A stretch of 38,108 nt of DNA from IMG/VR virus record IMGVR_UViG_3300045836_000130, positions 1 through 38,108 of that record; one strand, 5' to 3'. Below the pieces are notes generated by a model. It had not been told where the DNA came from and made no database searches. It saw nothing but the letters and a program-made list of their open reading frames with translations. Within the stretch, counting starts at the first letter, position 1, and each line of letters begins with the position of its first letter. This stretch comes from a virus. Both the position numbers and the translations under genes were made by a program. This document shows, piece by piece, positions 24,001 through 30,212 of this stretch.

Positions 24001-26584
24001 CACTTGGAGCTGGCTGTTTAACACCACTACGCCCACCAGCTCATCGCTGGTGCAAACGGCCAAGCTGACCAATATCTTCGGCGGTGCGACGCTCAGCGCC
24101 GATCTTACCAATCTGGCTAATGCGCTCTTTGGCAGCACGTCAGTCACCAACACCAGTAAAGTAAACAATACCAGTATTGCCAACATCTTCGGTGGGGCCA
24201 CTCTCGGGGCTGATCTCACCAATCTGGCCAATGCGTTGTTCGGGACGACGGCCGTCACCGCCACCATCAAGGCGCTGCCGACTTCCATTGCCAACGTGTT
24301 GGGCGGAGCCAATCTTGGTGCCGACCTCAGCGCAGTGAACACCACGGCGACCACGAACACCGGCAACATCAACAACACGTGGTCGTGGCTGTTCGGCACG
24401 ACTTCGCCGACCAGTTCAACTCCCGTGCAGAACACCAAGATCGCCAACATCTTCGGGGGGTCCAACCTGGGTGCCGATCTCACCAATCTGGCCACCGCAC
24501 TTTTCGGGGCGACCACGGTCACCAGCACGACCAAGGCACTGCCGACCAGCATCGCCAATGTGCTCGGGGGAGCCAACCTGAGCGCTGATCTCAGTGCGGT
24601 GAACTCCACGACGAATACGAACGCGACCAACGTCAGCAATACCTGGAATTGGTTATTCGGGACCACCAGTCCCACCAGTTCAACTCCGGTCCAGAACACC
24701 AAAATCGCCAACGTGTTCGGCAACGCCAACCTCGCTGCCGATCTCTCCGCGCTGGCCACTGCGCTGGGGATGGGTGCCACGGTCACCAATACCAGCAAGG
24801 TGGCTCCGGCCAGTGTGGCTCAGGTGCTGGGGCAGGGCAGTCTCAGTGCTGACTTGACCGCATTGGGGAATCTGTTCTTTGGCTCACCCACCGTGGGCAC
24901 GGCGGTGCAGTCTTCGGCACTCCCTAATATCCCGGCGGGCAGCGGGCCGGGACAGTCCGGGGATCTACTCACCCACTTCAACGACATTGCCGCATTGGGT
25001 AACACCACGGCCACCACCGCGCTGGCCGCCGCGCGGGCCGCCTTGCAGATGCAAAGCAACACCCTGAGCTATGTCGCGTCTCAGATCCAGGGCCAACAGA
25101 CCAGCCAGACGGCTACCAACCTCTATGGGCAGGCCTACAACGTCTACTTCTACAACTATCCCGACACCGTGGCGGGAACCACCGGGCTGGCGGCCTTCGC
25201 TCAAGCGCCGTTCATCCTCAATCAAACCGGTGCGGGCAACGCCTATCTGTCGATCCTCAACGGCAACGCGCACTGGGTGAAGGCCACTAACAGTGCCGAC
25301 AACACCGTGGTGGGGATCTATGTCTGCGCCTATCTGGTCACCCTCAACGGTCCCCCCACCGGGGGCACCTTCACGATTTCCTACAACGGGACCGCCACCT
25401 CAGCCATCACCTACAACGCCACGGCGGCGACCGTGCAAAGTGCACTGCAGGCCATCGCGGGGATGCCCGCCAACAATGTCACCGTCACCGGCAATGCGGG
25501 CGGTCCCTACACCATCACCTTCATCGTCTGGCCGACCAGCGTCCTTACCGCCGCCTCGTCGCTCACCGGTACCGGAGCAGGTGTCGCGGTCAAGCCGCAG
25601 GGTTACACCAACACTGACTCCCAGAAGCTCTCGGCCACCATTGCCACGCTGCCCAGCGGGACCAATTCTCGCAACTACGCCATCGTGCGCTCCGATGCGA
25701 CCGGTCAGAACTTCACCTATGCAGGTGTCTATCTCAACTCCAGCAGCCAATTGTGCTGGGAGGTCGGCTATGTCGTTGGTGGTGTTGATCAGGGCATCAT
25801 CCCGGGATGGAGCGGAGTCAATGCCCCGTTGAGCTTCAGCTTTGAGTTACGTGCCGGGGTGGGTGGTAACTCACGCCGATTTCAGGGCGTGTCGGGCTCC
25901 CAGATCGTGTTCGACAAGATCGATACCGGCGCGGTCACGCCGCTGGGCGTCAACAACCGCTACTTCGGCTTCCGTTCGCAGACGGCCAGTTCCGGGGCCG
26001 CCACTCCGGCTGATGCCAGTTTTGTGGGATGTTCCGACAATGCGCTGCCGATCACCCAAGGTTCGGGCTTCCGGTTGTCGTGCTCCTCGACCACACAGCA
26101 GGCAATCAGTGTCGGCACCAACACCTCACCGCCCGGGGCGAACCCGGCCTGGGGATATTTCCCGGTCGGATTCTTCGACACCGCTACGAACATCACCGCC
26201 GACATGGTGCAAAGCAGCTGGAGCGGGCTCGACGCGATCACCGTGCTCACCGAGGGGAAATACCTGTTCAGCCTGCGCGCGCAGATGATGGCTACGGCTG
26301 CTACCGGGGTGGTATCGATCTACTGTGCCTATCTGCGCAATGGTGTCTTTGAGCAGATCGCCAATGGTCCTTCGGTGACGGTCAACGTGTTCTCCACCAC
26401 CTGGGCACCCACTGCGCTCGGCGGCACCGCTCCGGTGTACTGCAAGTCGGGCGATCAGATCGTGCCGATCATCTACGTGGACACCCAGCCGGGCACGGCC
26501 AACGCCTTGTCGTCGCTGAAGGTGTTTGGTGAGGCCAACCACCGGCTCACCTACTGGTCGCTTGATCGCATGTTCGGCACCTAA
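21092..26584 (+). CDS. Giant repeat-containing fibre protein, 1830 aa
   Basis: The N-terminus copies the LQLG...AYVD attachment motif of the previous gene. From about residue 75 to 1270 there are ~20 copies of a unit centred on I-F-G-G-A-T-L-G-A-D-L-T-N-L-A-N-A-L-F-G or the variant V-L-G-G-A-N-L-S-A-D-L, spaced by Thr/Ser/Asn-rich segments and NTWSWLFNTTTPTSSS. A ~190-residue beta-sandwich domain (~510-695), resembling carbohydrate-binding modules, splits the repeat array. After the array come a helical segment, a region containing the ~85-residue beta module (~1415-1500), a lectin-like region, and a C-terminal jelly-roll-like domain (from ~1650) typical of fibre tips. Likely a trimeric receptor-binding fibre or whisker. 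Domain limits are estimates. Confidence 0.78.
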   Translation: MAQLQLGGTPTRLQDAADKAYVDVISGNLSQLTQDLYTGLQGTGSASSSNVQILLNNFFGSSGSWLSMVANLFGAGGNSATGKVLPSSVGNVLGGAHLAADLTNLMAPFTSIGALTSMTAWQQWQSGLMNLLGATTTTVATGAATQVPSTKITNVLGGGSLGADVTALLSSVFGGVGGTGTASTSALNTQLTNFITNLFGTGNSPTSSTLHIGVLPTGIPQSYIQDLETDLSNAITTGNWNPLLQALFGTTTFTTTTPIQVSAVPTGVPAANIANIFGGATLGADLTNLANALFGSTSVTSTSKVSNTSITNIFGGATLGADLTNLANALFGITTVTNTSKVNASSVANVLGGANLGADLTSVNGATVTNATNINSTWSWLFNTTTPTSSSLVSPTKLSNIFGGATLNADLTNLANALFGITSVTSASKVKNTSVANIFGGATLGADLTNLANALFGTTAVTATIKALPTSIANVLGGANLSADLTSVNTTAVNALPQLLWQTATGSGTNLVISPQFDDSTVARETASAGTGSAFGYTTAQARSGTQSYRIQTSTLTSGQSDTFYLSSNTLGGGVAKTTASALKVQSGQWFYGEIYVRAAAGNTTTAGSINLEMTLHDSTGVNAALNHAIASVSMSGLSSSAWTKLSGWYQIPAGYDLAWTFVWTLNQNVATQTFYFDDVRLVEETLAQALTQQLFGGSSILTSILPAAVPSLDTSKITTGTFPQSMISGLTSALNTLLPTTTYQSLVDALANGLGHSGTGHTWTDIETYVGIIPPANITNVLGGANLAADLSSVNTTTNTNTTNLSNTWSWLFNTTTPTSSSLVQTAKLSNIFGGATLSADLTNLANALFGGTTVTNTSKVNNTSIANIFGGATLGADLTNLANALFGTTAVTNTSKVNNTSIANIFGGATLGADLTNLATALFGGTTVTATTKALPTSIANVLGGANLSADLSSVNSTTNTNTTNLSNTWSWLFNTTTPTSSSLVQTAKLTNIFGGATLSADLTNLANALFGSTSVTNTSKVNNTSIANIFGGATLGADLTNLANALFGTTAVTATIKALPTSIANVLGGANLGADLSAVNTTATTNTGNINNTWSWLFGTTSPTSSTPVQNTKIANIFGGSNLGADLTNLATALFGATTVTSTTKALPTSIANVLGGANLSADLSAVNSTTNTNATNVSNTWNWLFGTTSPTSSTPVQNTKIANVFGNANLAADLSALATALGMGATVTNTSKVAPASVAQVLGQGSLSADLTALGNLFFGSPTVGTAVQSSALPNIPAGSGPGQSGDLLTHFNDIAALGNTTATTALAAARAALQMQSNTLSYVASQIQGQQTSQTATNLYGQAYNVYFYNYPDTVAGTTGLAAFAQAPFILNQTGAGNAYLSILNGNAHWVKATNSADNTVVGIYVCAYLVTLNGPPTGGTFTISYNGTATSAITYNATAATVQSALQAIAGMPANNVTVTGNAGGPYTITFIVWPTSVLTAASSLTGTGAGVAVKPQGYTNTDSQKLSATIATLPSGTNSRNYAIVRSDATGQNFTYAGVYLNSSSQLCWEVGYVVGGVDQGIIPGWSGVNAPLSFSFELRAGVGGNSRRFQGVSGSQIVFDKIDTGAVTPLGVNNRYFGFRSQTASSGAATPADASFVGCSDNALPITQGSGFRLSCSSTTQQAISVGTNTSPPGANPAWGYFPVGFFDTATNITADMVQSSWSGLDAITVLTEGKYLFSLRAQMMATAATGVVSIYCAYLRNGVFEQIANGPSVTVNVFSTTWAPTALGGTAPVYCKSGDQIVPIIYVDTQPGTANALSSLKVFGEANHRLTYWSLDRMFGT
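21340..24900 (+). repeat. Array of about 20 peptide repeats within the giant fibre gene
   Basis: Units of roughly 37 codons, type 1 with IFGGATLGADLTNLANALFG and type 2 with VLGGANLSADLSSVN, arranged in a higher-order order of one type 2 followed by one to three type 1. The array is interrupted at about 22620-23170 by the beta-sandwich domain. Nearly identical peptides use different synonymous codons from copy to copy; the copies at about 23660-23860 are clearly AT-richer. Confidence 0.85.
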
Positions 26585-26609
26585 GAAAGAGGCAAGAAAG
26601 GATATTGGT

Positions 26610-26849
26610 ATGCCTGAGGACAATGGCACCGCAAGTGGTAATGATGAGCTGGCGCAGGCACGTGCCGAGGCGCACTTCTGGCGCAGTCAGTACCTGGAGC
26701 AACACGCGCACTACAGCAAGACCATTGCGGCACTGAGTGCCCCCACGATGCTGGAGAGTGCCCTACGCCAGATGATGGCCAATCAATCGGCCCCGGCGGC
26801 CGCTCCTGAGGAGAACGGCAGCGCGGTGGACTCCTCCGTGAGCGGCTGA
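26610..26849 (+). CDS. Small helical protein, 79 aa
   Basis: ATG 26610 (MPEDNGTASG) with AAAGGA upstream; the longer frame start (26526) overlaps the fibre gene. A central helix (ELAQARAEAHFWRSQYLEQHAHYSKTIAAL) could be a coiled coil, followed by a Met/Ala segment and an acidic Ser-rich tail. It sits 18 bases before the PPE gene, where mycobacterial genomes usually have the PE partner, but it lacks the PE N-terminal pattern. It may be a chaperone or partner of a neighbour; unproven. Confidence 0.7.
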   Translation: MPEDNGTASGNDELAQARAEAHFWRSQYLEQHAHYSKTIAALSAPTMLESALRQMMANQSAPAAAPEENGSAVDSSVSG

Positions 26850-26867
26850 CCCATGCGGGGATAGACA

Positions 26868-27965
26868 ATGGCGGCCTGGGGAGGAGTGCCGCCCGAGATC
26901 ATCTCGGGACAGCTCTACGCGGGGCCTGGGTCGGGGGGACTGCGGGAGGCGGCAGCGGCCTGGGCAGAACTGGCCGGGGAACTGGAGGCGGCAGCGCGCG
27001 ACTATCAGACGGTATTGACCGGGATTGTTCAGGCCTGGCAAGGGCCTTCGGCTACGGCCATGGCCACGGCGGTGACTCCCTATATCGCTTGGTTGCAGAG
27101 CACTGCCGAGCAAGCTCGTCTAACCGGGGTAAGTGCGGCGGCGGCCGCCAGTAGTTACGAGACAGCCCTGGCCGCAGCGGTTCCTCCGCCGACCATCGCT
27201 GCCAACCGCTCATTACTCCTCCAACTGATTACTACCAACATTCTTGGTCAGTATACAGGACTAATTGCTGCCCTGGAAGCTCAGTATGCCCAAATGTGGG
27301 CTCAAGACACTGCCACGATGAACACTTACGAGGTCTCTTCTTTAAGCGCTATCGCACAGCTACCTGCTCTTCAGCCTGCGCCGCAGGTCGCTAATTTAAC
27401 AGCTAACCCGGCAGCCGTCATCCCAGCACAGGTTACTCCCATCGACCTGATCAACGCGATCCTGACACTGCTCGGATTGGACGGCAGCTCGCCGCTGTCG
27501 CTGCTGACTTATTCACTCATCCAGGGCCTGGGCACATTGCCCGTGGACATCCTGGGGTTGTTCACCAGTTTATTGGGCCCCATCGCGGGAGCCTCGATGA
27601 TCGCCAACCAGATCGGTATTCAGAACTCGATCATCGCCGCCAAGCCCAGTGCGCCGATGGCGGTCTATCCGCCCACCGAATCCAAAGCTGTCCCCACTGT
27701 CAAGGCCAGTGCGGGGACAGCCCCCCGGCTGGGACCGATGCGGGTGCCGCCGAGCTGGGCCCAGCCTCAGTCTCCCCAGGCGGCTACTGCGCTGCCTGCT
27801 TCCCAGGGGGGTGAGAAAGAGGAGGTCCCGATTGGGTTGCCGGTGATTCCTGCGGTTCCTGTCACAGGCGGCAAGGGTGGTCAGAAGAAGGGGACCAAGT
27901 TTGAGGATATGGATTATGGCCGCCCGATGCCTCCGATATTGAACCGTCATCCCTCCGGTGGATAG
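26868..27965 (+). CDS. PPE family protein, 365 aa
   Basis: The first ~165 residues are a complete PPE domain: GGVPPEI with Pro8-Pro9-Glu10, YAGPGSG, AAAAWAELAGEL, the W-x-G turn at Trp57-Gln-Gly59 (QAWQGPSATAM), PYIAWLQ, and the helix-tip region TNILGQYTGLIAALEAQY followed by MWAQDTATM. In mycobacteria such proteins pair with PE proteins and are exported by ESX systems; the tip after the helices binds EspG chaperones. The C-terminal half carries GPMRVPPSW (residues 289-297), close to the GxxSVPxxW hallmark of the PPE-SVP subgroup, then a Lys/Gly-rich end unlike host proteins. It lies between fibre genes on the same strand with GGGGA upstream. A virion component or exported envelope-modifying protein acquired from the host are both possible. 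Confidence 0.9.
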   Translation: MAAWGGVPPEIISGQLYAGPGSGGLREAAAAWAELAGELEAAARDYQTVLTGIVQAWQGPSATAMATAVTPYIAWLQSTAEQARLTGVSAAAAASSYETALAAAVPPPTIAANRSLLLQLITTNILGQYTGLIAALEAQYAQMWAQDTATMNTYEVSSLSAIAQLPALQPAPQVANLTANPAAVIPAQVTPIDLINAILTLLGLDGSSPLSLLTYSLIQGLGTLPVDILGLFTSLLGPIAGASMIANQIGIQNSIIAAKPSAPMAVYPPTESKAVPTVKASAGTAPRLGPMRVPPSWAQPQSPQAATALPASQGGEKEEVPIGLPVIPAVPVTGGKGGQKKGTKFEDMDYGRPMPPILNRHPSGG

Positions 27966-27973
27966 GTGATCTG

Positions 27974-27991
27974 TTGGCCCAGCGCGGCCAA
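27974..27991 (+). promoter_or_regulatory. Perfect small hairpin after the PPE gene
   Basis: TTGGCC-CAGCGC-GGCCAA, a six-base perfect stem with a six-base loop, eight bases after the PPE stop and followed by ATAGATGAGG. No T run follows. It may be a weak terminator or mRNA stabiliser. Confidence 0.35.
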
Positions 27992-28040
27992 TAGATGAGG
28001 AGACTACCCCCTGAACGTCTCCCTGAGGAAAGGCTGTCGC

Positions 28041-28649
28041 GTGACATCCACCGAGCACGACATCGAGCATGACGAGAAGAAGACCTGGACGCTGCCCGAA
28101 CTCAGGAAGTTTGACGGGCAATTGTTCATCCAGAACAACACGGCCAAGTTCATCACGTTCCGTGACCGCATTGGCGACAAGACCGTGGATTTTGAGCTGG
28201 AACCGGCCGGAGAGCCCGACTCGATCACGTTTCTCCCCAAGCTGGCCTTGGACATGCGCGGGCTGCAGAAGCTGTGGATGCGCGGTGCGGTCACCATTTC
28301 CACCGATCCGGAGATGGAAGACCAGATCATGCTGGCCAACGCTCAGGCGGTCGGGGTCTCTGAGCAGCGCATGCGCGAGATCATGGGAAAGCAGACCGAA
28401 AACGAGGCGCACAAGGATCTGGAGGAGCGCCCCTGCCTGGTTTGTGGTGCCAAAGACCGTACTACCGGGGTGATCACCCGGGGCCGGGTGCTGCAGAACC
28501 GCCGGGCGGTCAAGGAGGGGGTACCCCCGCTATGCGAGGCACACCAGGACGCCAAGCACCAGTTCGTCCCGCGTTTGACCCAAGATGCCAAGGGCGAGGA
28601 GCACTGGGAATTCGACAAGATGGAATTCACTACCGTTTTGAAAGGGTAA
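28041..28649 (+). CDS. Zinc-knuckle tail-region protein, 202 aa
   Basis: GTG with GAGGAAAGG upstream. An acidic N-terminus is followed by a beta-rich domain (LFIQNNTAKFITFRDRIGDKTVDFELEPAG, then SITFLPKLAL), a helix with two arginine-rich turns, and a CxxC...CxxH metal site (Cys132, Cys135, Cys165, His168). The C-terminus is charged. The beta part could be a small virion adaptor domain. No family recognised. The stop overlaps a possible ATG of the next gene (TAATG). Confidence 0.72.
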   Translation: MTSTEHDIEHDEKKTWTLPELRKFDGQLFIQNNTAKFITFRDRIGDKTVDFELEPAGEPDSITFLPKLALDMRGLQKLWMRGAVTISTDPEMEDQIMLANAQAVGVSEQRMREIMGKQTENEAHKDLEERPCLVCGAKDRTTGVITRGRVLQNRRAVKEGVPPLCEAHQDAKHQFVPRLTQDAKGEEHWEFDKMEFTTVLKG

Positions 28650-28654
28650 TGATC

Positions 28655-28951
28655 ATGACTGCACCAACTCCGTTGTATGGATCTAATCCCTATACCGGTG
28701 CTTACCAGAAGTCTCAGTTCGACAGCTGGGCCGGGGGTGGCAACACCCCCTGGTCCAATGGCACGATCTTCGACACACTGGTCAACCCGCCTGCTGGTGC
28801 GGTAGCGGCCGCTACGTCACCTGACAAGGTGTTCGCGGCCAACACCAGCCCTCCGGTGGGAGCCGGGGACAACGAGCCCGCCACTCCCAACCCGATGATC
28901 GATCCCCTGTATCCGGACGCCACCGGTACAGAGGGTGTGACGACCCCGTAA
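28655..28951 (+). CDS. Small structural protein, 98 aa (paralogue set member 1)
   Basis: ATG 28655 is preferred over ATG 28649 because GAAAGGG then lies eight bases upstream. The product has Y-Q-K-S-Q-F-D-S-W-A-G-G-G-N near the start, FDTLVNPPAG in the middle and a Pro/Ala/Asn-rich end. The YQ-x-SQF and FxxLxxPPxG elements recur in the next two genes, so the three genes look like duplicates. Small, uncharged, low-complexity; a virion component is likely. Confidence 0.68.
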   Translation: MTAPTPLYGSNPYTGAYQKSQFDSWAGGGNTPWSNGTIFDTLVNPPAGAVAAATSPDKVFAANTSPPVGAGDNEPATPNPMIDPLYPDATGTEGVTTP

Positions 28952-28957
28952 TAGACG

Positions 28958-29206
28958 ATGACCAATCCGTTGACGGCCCACGGCCCCGACTACAACCCCG
29001 ACACCTGGGCAGGGGGATATCAAACCCGCCAGGTCGGGGTGGCCGTCGATGTGCTACCTGCCTCCACCACCAATGCGGCGAGCCCGCAATACCACGAGGC
29101 CCCCTACCCCAGCGTCTACTCCGCGCTGGCTAATCCACCCGCTGGTATGACCACCGCCGTCGAGATGGCGCTGCCTGCAGTCCCTGTTATCACCCCGGAA
29201 GAGTAA
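28958..29206 (+). CDS. Small structural protein, 82 aa (paralogue set member 2)
   Basis: ATG 28958 six bases after the previous stop; no strong SD, so coupling is likely. The product has DTWAGGYQTRQV and later VYSALANPPAGMTTAVEMAL, matching the GGYQ-x-x-Q and LxNPPAG elements of the previous gene. No other domain. Confidence 0.65.
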   Translation: MTNPLTAHGPDYNPDTWAGGYQTRQVGVAVDVLPASTTNAASPQYHEAPYPSVYSALANPPAGMTTAVEMALPAVPVITPEE

Positions 29207-29221
29207 GTAGGAGACACGTTC

Positions 29222-30169
29222 ATGAGCATGCCGATCATCCCGCCGTTCGCCATCAAGGCCTCCTACCAGAACTCGCAGTTCGGGGGTGGCTCGATCTACA
29301 CCCCGGGAGTACCCAGTGTGTTCGCTCACCTGGTCACTCCACCCACCTCGGGCACCGACGCGGAGAATGCGGCGATTGCCAACGCCGAGGCCAAGGGCTT
29401 CGCTGGCTACAGCGCGGCCAATGAGGTCATCGTGGTCACGGTGGTCGGCGCACCGACCGGCGGCACGTTCACGCTGCTCTTCGGGGATGATGAGACCACT
29501 CCGATTGCCTACAACGCTTCGGCGGCCACGGTGGCCTCGGCGGTCAACGCGCTGCCGTCTATCGGAGTGGGCACCGGGGGCACCAACGAGGTGCAGACCG
29601 TCACCGTCACCGGGGCTCCCACGGGCGGCACGTTCACGCTGACCTACTCTGGACAGACCACCGGCCCGATTGCCTACAACGCCACCGCTGCGGCGGTGCA
29701 GACCGCGTTGACGGGACTGTCGAACGTCGGTACCGGCAATGTGGCGGTGACCGGTGCCAGTGGAGGTCCTTACACGGTGACCTTCCAGGGCACGCTGGCC
29801 GACACCGATGTGGCGCAGATGACCGCTACCGCCTCGCTGACCGGCGGCACCACTCCGGGTGTCACGGTGGCTACCCAGACCGCCGGGGTGGCGCGCACCC
29901 CCAACGTGGCGGCCAGCGGCTCGGCAGGGGGTCCCTACACCTTGACCTTCAGTGGACAGCTGGCCGACGAGGCCCTGGAGGGCTTCTCCGCCGATGGTTC
30001 GGGGCTGACCGGCGGCACCGATCCTGGCGTCACTGTGGCGATCACCACGCTGGGGACCGGTGCGTTCGTCAACGAGCCCAAGGCCAACGTCACCCGTCAG
30101 TTCGACCCGCTGGTGAACTTCTACGACAGCGCGTCCAACAACTTCGGCCAGTGGGATGTCACTGCGTAA
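29222..30169 (+). CDS. Structural protein with paralogue N-terminus and nested beta modules, 315 aa (paralogue set member 3)
   Basis: ATG with GTAGGAGA upstream. The N-terminus (ASYQNSQFGGGSIYTPGVPSVFAHLVTPPTSG) is the third copy of the small-protein pattern of the two genes upstream. It continues into a ~85-residue beta module beginning V-x-G-A-P-T-G-G-T-F-T-L and containing IAYNATAAAVQ, GGPYTVTF and SLTGGTTPGV. One complete module (about 29591-29890) is flanked by the first half of a second module (about 29425-29590) and its second half (about 29900-30060). The end (REFDPLVNF-like, KANVTRQFDPLVNFYDS) is unique. Likely a virion surface or fibre-related protein. Confidence 0.75.
   Translation: MSMPIIPPFAIKASYQNSQFGGGSIYTPGVPSVFAHLVTPPTSGTDAENAAIANAEAKGFAGYSAANEVIVVTVVGAPTGGTFTLLFGDDETTPIAYNASAATVASAVNALPSIGVGTGGTNEVQTVTVTGAPTGGTFTLTYSGQTTGPIAYNATAAAVQTALTGLSNVGTGNVAVTGASGGPYTVTFQGTLADTDVAQMTATASLTGGTTPGVTVATQTAGVARTPNVAASGSAGGPYTLTFSGQLADEALEGFSADGSGLTGGTDPGVTVAITTLGTGAFVNEPKANVTRQFDPLVNFYDSASNNFGQWDVTA
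29425..30060 (+). repeat. Beta module inserted within another copy of itself
   Basis: The first half-module ends near SIGVGTGG; the complete module follows; then the chain resumes with NVAASGSAGGPYTLTF, which matches the second half of the complete module. Further modules lie at about 25336-25590 in the 1830-aa gene and 30448-30730 and 30745-31005 in the 958-aa gene. Confidence 0.7.
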
Positions 30170-30171
30170 CT

Positions 30172-30212
30172 CGTCCTCCCCGGGATGCCAGTAACTGAGT
30201 GAGGAGGGGACG
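30172..30212 (+). promoter_or_regulatory. Hairpin that could hide the Shine-Dalgarno of the 958-aa gene
   Basis: CGTCCTCCCC (30172-30181) can pair with GGAGGGGACG (30203-30212) in nine of ten positions, counting one G-U. The right arm contains the GGAGGGG Shine-Dalgarno and ends at the TTG start codon. Together with the rare TTG start this suggests restrained or conditional translation. Confidence 0.4.

Noticed and set aside
23398-24798. Long open frame on the - strand opposite the fibre repeats
   Set aside because: It mirrors the repeat array of the + strand gene; its peptide is repetitive only because the coding strand is.
21340-24900. Regular repeats that might be a CRISPR array
   Set aside because: Repeats are in-frame codons of one protein with diverged DNA sequence, and there are no unique spacers of constant length.
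26610-26849. Possible PE partner for the PPE protein
   Set aside because: It is in the right position and helical, but lacks the PE motif context and the YxxxD/E export signal region; a different small protein is more likely.
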